From Brachycybe producta (lineage: Eukaryota > Arthropoda > Diplopoda > Playtdesmida > Andrognathidae), in NCBI GenBank assembly GCA_036925085.1, contig JAUPFP010000011.1:4555628-4619627 (forward strand): a stretch of 64,000 nt of DNA. Reading direction: 5' to 3'. Made by a program: the position numbers and the translations under genes. Positions 44,001-52,424 of this stretch are shown here, one piece after another. The notes beneath the pieces were generated by a model, which was not told where the DNA came from, made no database searches, and saw nothing but the letters and a program-made list of their open reading frames with translations. Each line of letters begins with the position of its first letter. Positions within the stretch are counted from its first letter, which is position 1.

Positions 44001-45585
44001 CAGCACTAGATGCCACTTCAGAAGATAGCACGATCAACCAGCTTTTTACGGGCGAAAGCCCGGGGAGTAGCAGACAACAAAAGATCCTTAAAACTGTAAA
44101 GGTTCTTGAAAGAGGAACTTGTGAGGAAACGTATGGGACTAATTTGTTCCCTTCCTCCCGAACCATAATAGAATTAGTGGCCTAGCCAACCACTTTCCGA
44201 TCGCCCGAAAGAGCGCTACGATACTTTTTGATAATTCTATTAGACCCCCTGAACATGGTTCGTTACAATATAATTGTTTTCTGGAAAATCGCAGAAGATT
44301 AAAATTGTAATATTAAATTGATTCATTTAGCAATGACCCAGGGTGGCGTGATTATAACCATTGTGGTTAAAACCATGGTTATAACCATTGTGGTTAAAAC
44401 CATGGTTTTAACCACTTGGTTTTTTAAATAAACCTTTGGTTTTAACCAAATACAACTAATTTTATTTATTTTTTTCTAAATTGTAGTGAATCTATTGGTT
44501 TTTAATATGCAAACAAAAATTAGACTTCATTCCCACAATAGGCTTCACTACATACGTCAGAGGCATGCTGGGAAAATAATTTAACCCTAGGCATTTTTAT
44601 TAGATTGGCGATATTTTTTGAAAAAAAAAAACCGGCCAAAGGTGACACTGTGACTCATAAAGGTCATGGGAGTTGCATATTGTAACTGAAAGTTTTCTAT
44701 GTCTACGTTAATCATTGCCGAACACACATTATTCAGACGATTTTGGTTAATGGAATTATTAGTTTAATTAATTTAATATTTAAATTACATTAGTATTTGA
44801 TCTTTGAATAAAAAAATGAAAATATGTACAAAATGCAAAAATATACACTTCCCAGTGTGTTATAGTCAGTGTAGTAATTTTCTTTTGTACTGTATAAAAA
44901 AAACATATTTTATGTTTTAAACCAAAAAAAACGAGGTTCGAAAAAAAAAACCGTGTTAATTTGTTTTGTTTTTTTCTTAAAACTAAAAAAAAACCAGCCA
45001 CCCTGCTATTAGCTGATTATGCTGACAGATTAATAGATAATTAGTGGTTAATAAAATCAAGAATTCTCTAATTTGTATGCGTTTCCGCATTAAGGGATTT
45101 TTAATTTCAAACAGTTTCAATTGTTTGAAGCTGTACTTTTTTTTTTAAAAAAAACCCCTGTAATTATTTATTTTGTTTGTTTCTATTTAGGTTCCATTTT
45201 GAAAAAGTTATCCATTGTGGAACAGATCCGTTACGACCACTTTTCAAAAATTTCAAATGTCTTGAACATTTCTTTCGATGTTTATTTGCCAAACTCTGGG
45301 TATAAAAAAACTGTACCTTCACTTCCAAACCATCGGCTATTTGTAACTAGGCAAGTAACGTCAATTATATTATCATATAAAGTGTCATTCGATACAAGAA
45401 TTTTGTTTTATCTTTTGATTTGTTTTAGTGTTGAAGATGCTATTCCGAATATGGATGTTATTGCACAGACTGTTAACAGCTTGGCCGATAACGTTCCTGT
45501 ACACTTTGCCGTCGTGGGTAATGGTGATGTTGCCTTTTACACATTCGACGATGTCTTTTTGCCTACGTATGTATCGATGGGATGA
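29074..45585 (+). CDS. TSEN54: tRNA-splicing endonuclease subunit TSEN54 (Sen54)
   Basis: Exons: 29074-29264 (acceptor at 29067-29068), 29360-about 29420 (donor uncertain: 29420, 29423 or 29443), 29505-29588, 38155-38303, 38401-39794, 45191-45350, 45429-45585. Together about 731 aa (human 526). Recognisable blocks are NLPQRGAK, LRGEWIHNEAFV, GKHFLHMGHTVNGQNVLFPE with EAVFLMDI, GIPLSMQEAYHFLL, YQVYAHLSRLGYIVVRHQKR, ISFDVYLPNSGY, and the C-terminal VPVHFAVVGNGDVAFYTFDD with VFLP. All follow the order of vertebrate TSEN54. TSEN54 pairs with TSEN2 in the nuclear endonuclease that removes tRNA introns and has a structural, measuring role. Exon 5 (about 465 aa) is a long Arg/Ser/Asn/Trp-rich, probably disordered insert. 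The exon 6 donor is GC (AG|GCAAGT). Introns 3 (8.6 kb) and 5 (5.4 kb) are filled with transposons. The ATG at 29083 is an alternative start. A poly(A) signal lies at 45841-45846. Confidence 0.9.
29648..29819. repeat. TTAAAGAGACCATTA MITE, copy 2 (truncated)
   Basis: It starts TTAAAGAGACCATTAACTCC with the same following AAATTATTTTTTG block as 28156. It is cut off where the Z-prone repeat element begins. Confidence 0.55.
29820..30760 (+). repeat. Repeat element with alternating purine-pyrimidine tract, copy 1
   Basis: It starts GGATTCAAGGAACCCTATAG, carries an alternating R-Y tract at about 29898-30190 (built of GTGTACGCACATGTACAC-type words), then TTTGTAATAATATGGTTTAAA, AAAGGAACACCCTCCTAAAT, a 37-bp tandem (30420-30560) and AGGAGCATCATATTGACCCAC. 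A second copy lies at 31377-34470. Function and class are unknown. Confidence 0.7.
30420..30560. repeat. 37-bp tandem repeat, about 3 units
   Basis: Units of AATCAATTCAATATCTCAAT followed by ATATCTATATCAATATA recur three times. The copy at 31377-34470 lacks them. Confidence 0.75.
30995..31158 (+). repeat. LTR fragment, left part (split by a LINE)
   Basis: TACAGGGGGTTGACCCCTTA, GAGATCGTCCTGATAA and AACACTAAGTCAATG parallel the LTR at 42489-42994. The matching right part resumes at 36121. It is a fragment of an old LTR element. Confidence 0.5.
31457..32234. repeat. Alternating purine-pyrimidine tract (about 780 bp), Z-DNA-prone
   Basis: Almost continuous R-Y alternation built from CA/TG, CG and TA steps (for example ACATGTGTACGCACATGTAC). 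It leaves several frames open on both strands with Cys/His/Thr/Val-only translations, an artefact of the composition rather than a gene. The sister tract at 29898-30190 is about 290 bp. Confidence 0.85.
32330..34062 (-). repeat. Solo LTR with CTAA target duplication (contains a mariner)
   Basis: It begins TGTAACATTCCCG and ends CGAATTCGTCACA, flanked by CTAA on both sides (32326-32329 and 34063-34066). The uninterrupted repeat copy at 29820 confirms the empty site. Without the mariner it is about 850 bp. No internal coding region remains. Orientation is tentative, from a reversed AATAAA-like site. Confidence 0.6.
32874..33758 (-). mobile_element. mariner/Tc1-like element with long terminal inverted repeats
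   Basis: It is flanked by TA. The ends are CACCGTGAGTCAGGAAATCG and its inverse, and the pairing runs for about 90 bp, through TTTAATAACTTGGTCAAAAA / TTTTTGACCGAGTTATTAAA. The minus strand encodes the transposase N-terminal helix-turn-helix (MPFTEEDKIAIKFLRENKN ... GWSLRGLNHLQKINETGN), a second HTH (HEIARLTGVLQSSVSRIIKK) and the first catalytic-Asp region (FIFFSDENVFTV) in more than one frame. The remaining catalytic region is deleted, so it is non-autonomous. Confidence 0.78.
36121..36300 (+). repeat. LTR fragment, right part (continues 30995-31158)
   Basis: GTAAGTGACCAATTAGAGGA, TTCTCAGAATCCTC and AATAAAGTGTTACTATGTGC parallel the 3' half of the LTR copies at 42489 and 45893. The LINE at 31159-36120 separates it from its left half. 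Confidence 0.5.
36791..36863 (-). mobile_element. Helitron 3'-end fragment, copy 4a
   Basis: A 73-bp remnant. CTAGTGGGGTAACCCATCAT and its hairpin are present, then only TTTAATTTTGCTACTA. It lies directly before copy 4b. Confidence 0.65.
36864..37143 (-). mobile_element. Non-autonomous Helitron, copy 4b (short form)
   Basis: Hairpin plus CTAG end, CT-rich tract, Pif1-tail remnant and the GACGTGGGATATT terminus. The internal CCAAT palindrome is missing, so it is only about 280 bp. Confidence 0.75.
37155..37550 (-). mobile_element. Non-autonomous Helitron, copy 4c
   Basis: Same structure as 4b, with the CT-rich block (CACCCCCTCCCACTTTTCTC) triplicated. It ends GACCTGGGATATT. Copies 4a-4c lie head to tail, 1-12 bp apart. 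Confidence 0.75.
37560..37760 (-). pseudogene. Helitron Pif1 helicase C-terminal remnant
   Basis: The minus strand reads KPVFSHGQLYVVLSRSKNSN followed by NIKVLI, the last conserved helicase motif of Rep/Pif1-type Helitron proteins. No Rep domain or upstream helicase motif is nearby. It explains the non-coding TCAACTATATGTTGCA block of the short Helitrons as decayed coding sequence. Confidence 0.75.
39913..41049. repeat. TTAA MITE family 1, copy D (host of a Harbinger-like MITE)
   Basis: It starts TTAATAGGCTACATCGAAAA and ends TTTTACGATGTGTAGCC. The left arm is interrupted at TTCTAACTCTTA by the 40197-40571 element and then resumes TGTTAAACTCCATTGAG. It lies in TSEN54 intron 5. Confidence 0.78.
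40197..40571. repeat. Harbinger-like MITE, copy 3, with proven TTA target duplication
   Basis: The ends are AGCCTCGTTTTCACTG and AAAAACGGGGCT. The host MITE consensus (TAACTCTTATGTTAAAC, seen intact at 57046) is split so that TTA appears on both sides. A 3-bp TTA duplication is the PIF/Harbinger hallmark. Confidence 0.8.
41359..42436 (-). mobile_element. Non-autonomous Helitron, copy 5 (contains a solo LTR)
   Basis: CTAGTGGGGTAACCCGTCAT, the hairpin, the CCAAT/CRE palindrome (TATGACGTCAGACC at about 41447), the CT-rich tract and the Pif1-tail remnant are all present. It is split by a 545-bp solo LTR. Confidence 0.78.
41574..42118 (-). repeat. Solo LTR with CTAT target duplication
   Basis: It runs from TGTAACAATGTAGAGC to AGGGTGTTACA and is flanked by CTAT (41570-41573 and 42119-42122). 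On the minus strand a TATAAAAG box stands mid-element. It shares the word CTTTTATACC and CCTGTG(C/T)ACACC with the LTR at 54178-54520. No internal genes remain. Confidence 0.65.
42489..42994 (+). repeat. LTR copy (TGTTGAAAC family), plus strand
   Basis: TGTTGAAACGATACGTCCAG, GAGTGGCCTGGAACTTTG, GACCACTGGTCAATCAT, a TATAAATAG box and AATAAACTGTTAT run in the order expected of an LTR promoter and poly(A) region. The inverted copy is at 45893-46362. Its right end is cut by a TTAA MITE. No internal region is seen. Confidence 0.55.
42995..43903. repeat. TTAA MITE family 2, copy 1
   Basis: It starts TTAAGAGCCTAGATCCACGT and ends ATGTATCTAGCCTCTTAA. The inner block TTAAGTCCCATAGGA(C/G)(C/T)AAAA is repeated three to four times, each with GTCCTTCTATTTTTAA. 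Other copies: 46722, 59856, 63190 (inverted). Confidence 0.78.
43904..44338. other. Unassigned block in TSEN54 intron 5
   Basis: Less AT-rich than its surroundings. CTAGCACTATCAACCCAGG and CACTAGATGCCACTTCAG read as open frames on both strands (minus 44166-43975; plus QLFTGESPGSSRQQ). No known family. Possibly a remnant of an unidentified transposon. Confidence 0.3.
44339..45005. repeat. CAGGGTGGC-ended MITE, copy 2
   Basis: It starts CAGGGTGGCGTGATTATAAC and ends AAACCAGCCACCCTG, with repeated ACCATTGTGGTTAAAACC. It lies about 190 bp before TSEN54 exon 6. Confidence 0.7.
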
Positions 45586-45892
45586 AAGGAATTGATTTTG
45601 TTAGTGTTTTTAAACACTATTATGTAATGTACATAAGCTGAATTTTCGCTCAATTTTTCTTTAATCTTGTTTGTTTTTGTTTTCTTTTAAAAAAATTTTG
45701 AAGTCAAGAGACTTGGAAGATGCATTAGAATTTCAGAAATGTGCTGTAGCGAGTTGCCAATAATTTCAGCTCATTTTATTGATACACTCAGCGTAATTAT
45801 CATAACTTGGTAGTCTTGATTATTTTATTAACTTTTGGAAAATAAAATAAATTAATTTGCTTAACATACTGTTAGTCATTGTAGATGACAAT

Positions 45893-46362
45893 TGACATAT
45901 CGCACCTCGGCTAGAAGAGTGTCACAGCTAAAAAGAAACACTTTTTGCACATGATAACGGTTTATTTTCTGTTTCCAAAATTCTTTCTCTTGTACACAGA
46001 AACACGGACTTATATACCCAAGTAAGACTTTCTCAGAATCGTCTAATTGGTCACTTACAAAAATAAAAACCAATTAAACCAATCAGATTGATTGACCAGT
46101 GGTCAAGAAAATATTAAATATGACTCATCTCTCTTAAATAATGTAATACAAAAGATAAACGCAACCCCCCCCCCCCCCCCCCCCCCCCGGCGAGGTGCGA
46201 ACCAAACAAGGATATTGGTATCCTTGTGCCTTTAAAGGGAGAAGTCAGCTGCACGAAACTAGGTTAACTCTCTGTAGAACTGTACAGAGGGATGGCAAAG
46301 TTCCGCGCCACTCCAGAAAAAAGAAACGAGCCAGGGTCGCTCCTGGACTGATTGTTTCAATA
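45893..46362 (-). repeat. LTR copy (TGTTGAAAC family), minus strand, solo
   Basis: It is the reverse complement of the order at 42489: CAGTCCAGGAGCGACCCTGG, GACCACTGGTCAATC, a TATATAAG box and AATAAACCGTTAT. A run of 24 C (46165-46188) lies inside. It starts just downstream of the TSEN54 stop and poly(A) site. Confidence 0.6.
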
Positions 46363-46715
46363 TTGCCATATGGACCACAAGATACATCAGGAGAATGGAT
46401 ATTACAACAGGATAATGACTCGACCCATAGCTATACATCAACAAAAGCTTGGCGCAAATAATGTGTGTTCTTGATTGACCTAGTCGAAATCCAGATCTAA
46501 ATCCTATAGAAAACCTTAGTGGCAGCTTTATCAGGTCCGTATATAAAAACTTCCATCAAGTTGCTTTCAAAGAGGAATTAACAAATGCAATTGATACAGC
46601 GTTGCAAGCAATTGATGCAGATCTTTTCGAAAGCCTTAGTACATCAATGACCAACAGGTTAATTACTTATTGAAAATAAAGGTACATTTATTGGTTATTA
46701 ACCTGGTTTTTCAAT
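46363..46715 (+). pseudogene. Tc1-type transposase C-terminal fragment
   Basis: It reads GEWILQQDNDSTHSY (second catalytic Asp region), then in another frame PSRNPDLNPIENLSGSF (the DLNPIEN motif with the last catalytic Glu) and KNFHQVAFKEELTNAIDTAL. An in-frame stop and a frame change lie between them (near 46460). The N-terminal DNA-binding part is absent. Confidence 0.8.
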
Positions 46716-46721
46716 GTGACC

Positions 46722-47430
46722 TTAAGAGCCTAGATACACTTCCAGCTTGTTGTTTCGAGCAGACGACAACGAGACAAATGAGTGTTACTATACGGCGTTA
46801 CTAAACTTGCAAGGAATAGTCTCACAATCGCTCAATTAAAATACATTAAAGTGCAAAGTGCAATAAAAAGTATTGTTCTTTAAGTGCTCGCTTTACATAA
46901 ATTTTGAAAAGGTTCTTCGATTTTTAAACAAGGTTCAAAATCTTTCGTTTTTTTAAACTCCACATTAAATTCCATTGGACCAAAAAACCGTCCCACGAAC
47001 ATTTGAAGAACTCTCGTTAAAAACGATTTAGAACAATAAAAAAAATTAGCACTTGCTTTCATGTATTGGCTTCACGACGTTTCCTTTTTAGAAATTTTGA
47101 AAAGGTCCTTCTAATTTTTAATAACGTTTAAACTCATACGTTTTTTTCACTTCGTGTTACATCTCATAGGACCAAGAAAACATCTCACAAACATTTGAAG
47201 AACTCTCTTTAAAAACTACTTAGAACAATAACAAAAAAATTAGGATGTGCATTAATCTATTGGCTTCACGATGATTTCTTTTTATAACCTTAGCACGTGA
47301 AATTATTTTTCTGTTAATTATTATTAGACTTCAAATCTGGAGAAAAAACGTTAAAAAACAATTTTAAATCAAAAACGATCGCAGCGCCTACATTCGGAGA
47401 AATTTTGAATTAAGCGCTGTATCTTGGCAT
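46722..47430. repeat. TTAA MITE family 2, copy 2
   Basis: It starts TTAAGAGCCTAGATACACTT and ends AAGCGCTGTATCTTGGC. It shares CTCACAATCGCTCAAT and CATTCGGAGAAATTTTGAA with the other copies. Confidence 0.72.
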
Positions 47431-47454
47431 TTTTTTTCCAACTGGATTGGTAAC

Positions 47455-47673
47455 AAAACTACCTTTAGTGTAATAATTTTTAAATGTTATTTTTGCTGGC
47501 TAACTTTTTAAAAATGTTTAAGTTTAAAGTCCATTTATAGGAAGTCGACTGATTTTTAATTTTTTGAATTATATTTATGACTTATTGTTAATTTTAAAAA
47601 TCGTTTTGGCAATCGTTGTGTAAGTCTTGACAATATTTTGAAAAGAAATTTCTGGAGGTAATAGTCTCTTTAA
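47455..47673. repeat. TTAAAGAGAC MITE, copy 3 (inverted, truncated)
   Basis: It ends AATTTCTGGAGGTAATAGTC then TCTTTAA, the inverse of the start at 28156. Confidence 0.5.
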
Positions 47674-47871
47674 ATTTGTTTGGGGCCACTTTCCTAAAAT
47701 TCGGATTGTTTCTTCGATTTTGCAGTTTATCGGGGAGCAGGTTTATGAGGAATTCAGGATTCAAAATACGCAAAATTCGGGAAGAAATATTAACCATTTT
47801 TGAGAGAGAGAGAAAAAAAAAAAACATAAGTAATAAATGAAAGCAGTATTTTGAAACTGGAGTTTTTTATT

Positions 47872-49212
47872 CAGGGTGGCTGTTTAATTTTTTGGTTTGA
47901 AAAAAAAAACAAATTAATCTGTTGTTTTTTTGTTTGTTTAAACCTGTTTTTTTTTTGTTTAAACCATAAAATATTTTTTTATAAACAAAAAATACTACAC
48001 TGACTGTAAGACACTGCCACATTGGGAAGTGTATATTTTTGCATTTTGCATATTGTGCATATTTTCATTTTTTTTATACAAAGATCAAATACTAATGTAA
48101 TACAAATATTAAAGTAATTAAACTAATAATTCTATTAACCGAAATCGTCTGAATAATGTGTGTAGACAGCAGCGATTAACATAGACAAAAAACCTTCAGT
48201 TACAATCTGAAACTTCCACAACCTTTATGAGACACAGTATGACCTATCACTGGCGTAGCTAGGCACCCGCAGGACCCGCAACTGCGGGGGGGGGGGGGGC
48301 GCAGCAGGTTTGGGGGCGCAAAAAACAAAATGAAAGTCGCTGTATTTTCGAAAATAATTGAATAAATTGACTTTCATTTCGTTTATTGTGCTTAGAAATT
48401 TTTATAGGGGGTACCATTTTGATGAACAGCGGAAAGGTCCGAACAACGGTACGAACAGTCGGAAAAATAGTAGGAGCAGTCCGAAGGTTTGGTTTTGGTT
48501 AATTAAGTTGTTGCAGGGGGTCTGGGGGGCGCAGACCCCGACTTTTTTTTAAAGAATTATTAAATCAAATTAGTCCATTGTTCCGACTGTTCTGTAATTT
48601 GTTCAATGGGAGGAACGGTCGGAAAAATGGACAAATTTGATTTAATAACGCTAAAAAAATGGGGGGCTGCGCCCCCAGGCCCCCTGCAACAAACTTCATT
48701 TTACTAAACCTAACCTACCGACTGTTCTTACTGATCCGCCGTTCATCAAAATAGCACCTCCCCCCAGTATGAGGCTAAGTGGAAGGGGACTTAAAGGGAG
48801 CGCAACGTTTTAAGCAGCCCGGGGGGGCGCAAAGTTTTACGCGGCGGGGGGGGGCGAAACCAAGCCTAGCTACGCCACTGTGACCTATGTCAGAGGCGGG
48901 CTGGCCAAAGGGGTGGCTCGGGCAAATGCCAAAAAAGACCGGCATTCAATTTGGCCGGTTTTTTTTTTTTTTCAAAAAATATCGCCAATCTAATAAAAAT
49001 GCCTAGGGTTAAATTATTTTCCCAGCATGCCTCTGACGTATGTAGTGAAGCATATTGTGGGAATGAAGTCTAATTTTTGTTTGCATATTAAAAACCAATA
49101 GGATTCAGTACAATTTACAAAAAAAGTCAAATAATATTAGTTGTCTTCGGTTAAAACCAAAGGTTTATTTTAAAAACAAACCCAGTGGTTAAAACCATGG
49201 TTTTGAACCTTT
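47872..49212. repeat. CAGGGTGGC-ended MITE, copy 3 (inverted, with nested hAT MITE)
   Basis: It starts CAGGGTGGCTGTTTAATTTT, the inverse of the right end of copies 1 and 2. The far side (AACCAAAGGTTTATTTTAA, AACCATGGTTTTGAACC) is truncated about 80 bp before the PERCC1 stop. Confidence 0.65.
48248..48890. repeat. hAT-type MITE with exact 8-bp duplication TGACCTAT
   Basis: The ends CACTGGCGTAGCTAGGC and GCCTAGCTACGCCACTG(inner side AAGCCTAGC) are inverted repeats. TGACCTAT flanks both sides (48240-48247 and 48891-48898). The body has G-runs and the inverted pair GGGGGCGCAGACCCC / GGCTGCGCCCCC. A related end lies at about 61742. Confidence 0.85.
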
Positions 49213-49276
49213 TGAACGGCTAGAAAAAGAGTATTTTTTAAAAAAAATGTACACAAAACCGTTTTGATCTGTTTTT

Positions 49277-49282
49277 TTTATT
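49277..49282 (-). promoter_or_regulatory. Poly(A) signal of the PERCC1-like gene
   Basis: AATAAA on the minus strand, 9 nt beyond the TGA stop. Confidence 0.55.
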
Positions 49283-49291
49283 TATGTATTA

Positions 49292-50431
49292 TCACTTGTC
49301 TGTCCATTGATTGAAAAGATCTGTGAAATCTGGAGTATTGTTAACGGAAGGAAGAATAACGTGATCTCGAGTTCGACATCCTGGTTCCTCCCAGAAGGAA
49401 CTTGGAAGTTTACGCATTATCATAGGTACAGTTGGCAAATTGTGACCACTTTCTTCTTCTTCTTCTCTCGTTGTTTTATTGTTGTGGCCGATGCTGGAAG
49501 TTTGTAAAGAAGTTTGTAGTGGCATTACAGCTTTGTCTTTATAGGAGACGCTGCAAGTGGAAGGGTTTGTCGACACTTTCCACGTGAGGCCGAAACGAAA
49601 GAGTTCCTCGAGGGGTCCCAAACCACACTCTTGGATCTGTCGCCCTTGCTGTGGAAGTGTGCATGATTTTATGTTTCCCGAAGGGTCGTAGATAACTGTA
49701 CGGAACCTCACGCTGCTGCAGCCATCGTCGGTTACGGTTGCCGTTGTTGTTGACGATCGGTTCCTTCGACTAGTCGAAGGGGCTTCTGAATTCGAGGCCA
49801 AAGCGAGTAGATCGGCATAGTACAGCTCTCGACCAGACAGTGTCGTCTTGAATTTTTCCTCGTAGACATCACAGTAATCTTCGTTCCCTTTGTTTCGAGT
49901 GAAACGGCTCTGAATTTCGGTTGTCACCATTCTGACAAAGCGTAGAAGTCTTGTCGGACTGTCAGGAGTCATCTGAGCGCGATAAGCATCTTCGTATTCT
50001 TCTTCGAGAAATTCGTCATCGTCCACGTCTTCCTCCATTTCTTCATCCGGATTTTTTCCGCTGTCTTCCAAATGTTCAAAATATGGCTCTTCCATTTCCT
50101 CTCTATTATTATCAAGGCTCGTCGTTATAAGACTTGTCTTGTTAACACCCACTGCAAGTTTAGAATTGGTAAACGTCGGTGACAAGGTCTGGTAACGTGA
50201 AATGCTACAACTTTCCAATTCATCGTGAAAGGATAAATTGTCTCGTAGTCGGTCGTGCCGATGAAAGCGGTTACTTTCGAGTGGTGCATATGTTTCGAAT
50301 GGAACTCCATGCTTGAACGCATACTCGTTGTCTTGAGCAGCCTTATAGTTTCCGATGATCGGACGATGGTCATAATGGTAATCAGAGTTTATGGAATTCG
50401 ACATGAATGGCATAACTTGGGCTTGTAGCAT
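49292..50431 (-). CDS. PERCC1: PERCC1-like protein, single coding exon
   Basis: A 379-aa frame from the ATG at 50431 (context GACCACCATG) to TGA. An acceptor (TTTTTTTGTTTCTTTGCAG) ends at 50447, 15 nt before the ATG, so a 5' UTR exon lies to the right. Blocks matching vertebrate PERCC1 in order: acidic run (about 112-147), SPTRLLRFVRMVTTEIQSRF (from about 158), CDVYEEKF, SGRELYYADLLALA (about 199-212), LGPLEELFRFGL (about 271-282), PMIMRKLPSSFWEEP (about 336-350) and TPDFTDLFNQW at the end. Human PERCC1 carries TPLQLLRF, CDVY, ARELYYADL, LGPLAELFDYGL, RKLPPSFWKEP and TPDFSDL in the same order. In mammals the gene is linked to gut endocrine-cell development and congenital diarrhoea; the biochemical activity is unknown, and no enzyme motif or membrane segment is visible. 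The first about 110 residues have no counterpart I recognise. Confidence 0.82.
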   Translation of the reverse strand: MLQAQVMPFMSNSINSDYHYDHRPIIGNYKAAQDNEYAFKHGVPFETYAPLESNRFHRHDRLRDNLSFHDELESCSISRYQTLSPTFTNSKLAVGVNKTSLITTSLDNNREEMEEPYFEHLEDSGKNPDEEMEEDVDDDEFLEEEYEDAYRAQMTPDSPTRLLRFVRMVTTEIQSRFTRNKGNEDYCDVYEEKFKTTLSGRELYYADLLALASNSEAPSTSRRNRSSTTTATVTDDGCSSVRFRTVIYDPSGNIKSCTLPQQGRQIQECGLGPLEELFRFGLTWKVSTNPSTCSVSYKDKAVMPLQTSLQTSSIGHNNKTTREEEEESGHNLPTVPMIMRKLPSSFWEEPGCRTRDHVILPSVNNTPDFTDLFNQWTDK

Positions 50432-50489
50432 GGTGGTCTTGTGGGTCTGCAAAGAAACAAAAAAACGAAATGATATTCAGTATTTTTAC

Positions 50490-51252
50490 TTAAGTGGCTA
50501 CATCGCAAAATTACTTCGAAAAATCTCCGCAAAGAGCGCTAGCATCGTTTTTCTATAGACCCGATGTTAAAGAGAAAATGTTAATTTTTAAAATACACAA
50601 GTCGCGGCAATATGTTTATTTTTTATATTTAAACTTGTCCAATATTAAATTTTCAAATTGCAATGTGCACCTTAAATATATGCTGATCGAGTGATAGAAT
50701 GACAAAAAATTGGTAAAATGCGGTTATATTTTTAAAAACTATTTCAAAATCGCGAATCGACTTTTTTCTCCATTGAGTACGCCCAAATAAGAAAAAAATA
50801 TCCATTAAAATGCTCTTAAAAAATACGCAAAAATAATTTTAAAAAAACAGCAATATGCGCCACTGTGTTGGTTTCAGTGTGGTTTAATTGTGGTTTTTTA
50901 AAATTATTTTTAGGTATTTTTATGAGCATTTTAATGGATGTTTTTTTGCTTACCAACGCGCGTACTCAATGGAGTTTATGTAGAGTTAGAAATTCGCGAT
51001 TTTGAAATAGTTTTTAAAAATATAACCGCACTTATCGATCAGCATATATTTAAAGTGCACAATGTACAAGTACTTTGAAAACTTAATATTGGACAACTTT
51101 AAATATGAAAAATAAACATATTGCCGCGGCGACTGTGTATTTTAAAAATTAACATTTTTTTCTTTAACATTGGGTCTATGGGCTCAATAGAAAAACGGTG
51201 CTAGTGCTCTTTGTGGAGATTTTTTAAGCAATTTTGTGATGTGGCTTCTTAA
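50490..51252. repeat. TTAA MITE family 1, copy E
   Basis: It starts TTAAGTGGCTACATCGCAAAA and ends TTTTGTGATGTGGCTTCTTAA. It lies just upstream of the PERCC1-like coding exon, in its first intron. Confidence 0.82.
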
Positions 51253-52376
51253 TATGAAAAAGATTCCACAAAGTCATAGAGGGTAATGAATCTAAAAGCT
51301 TGGTTCCACTCCAAAATAGTCAAGTGTAGAGTCTAATTGCCACTTAAAACAGACTTCTATTTTCAATTTCTTTAATGATGAAATGATGGCCTCGATTATC
51401 TTCGTCAAGTAATTTATTTGCTCGTACCTACATGTATATGCTGCGATTTAAGTGTCATATCTTCGTAGTCTGGATTAATTTGTTATGTACTGTCTTAAGA
51501 GGGTCTGTAAATGTAAGATGGTTAATTGCATCAATCCAGGTTAATCTCGACACCTGGATTGTAATCGGTCATGGGTGTAGCTAAGAGGTGAGGTGAGTAG
51601 TACACATCAGAATTCTTTATTGTGATACAATGTTTCGGGGCTGAATCGCGTCAGCTCGGATTCATGTTTCTTGACTCCCATTAAAATTGGAAAAATTTAA
51701 ACATTGTTGCAAAACATTTCATGTTGTGGATGCTTTGTGTAACATGAACAAAAACTCAAAGGGCTCAGTTTGCTATTAGTTATTAAAGACTAGACTTTTA
51801 AAATACTTTGAGGACCTTCTGTGTAAATTCACAACTAAATTGTGTTTTGGGGATTTCGAACTCCTACCCCATCTTCTAATTTCAGGGTGAACTGAATGTG
51901 TTCTCGGCTCAGAAATAGGGTGAACTTCAGGGCTCAGAAAAGCTTTCGTGTGCAGTGCCCACCACTGTTTCTGTTTTAATCACCCCTCTTGAAGTTCCGC
52001 AAGTGATAATGACATGGTGAAAGCCAGAAGGATGTAGAGAAACTTGAATATAGGTGTGGACACGGAACAATGTTGCGGGTCTGAATCGCGTCAGTTGCGA
52101 TTCTGCCCTGCAACACTATCGCAACAAAGCCTGAGGCTTCTGAATGCTTAGGTGCCCTAACTCTTATTTGCATAACAGTTTTGCCTTAATTTGTTCCTCA
52201 AGTGCTGCCGTGAAATATTTTATCAAAAAAAAAAAACATTTTTTTTTTACTTTTCTTAGAATAATTTCCTGAAGTTTCAATACTTTTCTTTATAAGCAGG
52301 AGTGTTTCATGGCGTGGCAAGTGACACAGTGACTAAATTCGAAAATGACTACATAGTTAAGAAAATAAGCGAGAAA
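51253..52376. other. Stretch without recognised genes; two ATCGCGTCAG-type words
   Basis: GGGGCTGAATCGCGTCAGCT (about 51638) and GGGTCTGAATCGCGTCAGTT (about 52076) suggest a diverged direct repeat. No supported coding frame. A PERCC1 5' UTR exon or promoter could be here but I cannot place it. Confidence 0.35.
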
Positions 52377-52380
52377 TAAT

Positions 52381-52424
52381 ATGATGTTTATGAATGGGTA
52401 AAAAAAACCATTCATAAACATCAT
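52381..52424. repeat. Perfect 17-bp-arm hairpin
   Basis: ATGATGTTTATGAATGG and CCATTCATAAACATCAT are separated by ten bases. Probably a tiny foldback insertion. Confidence 0.7.
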
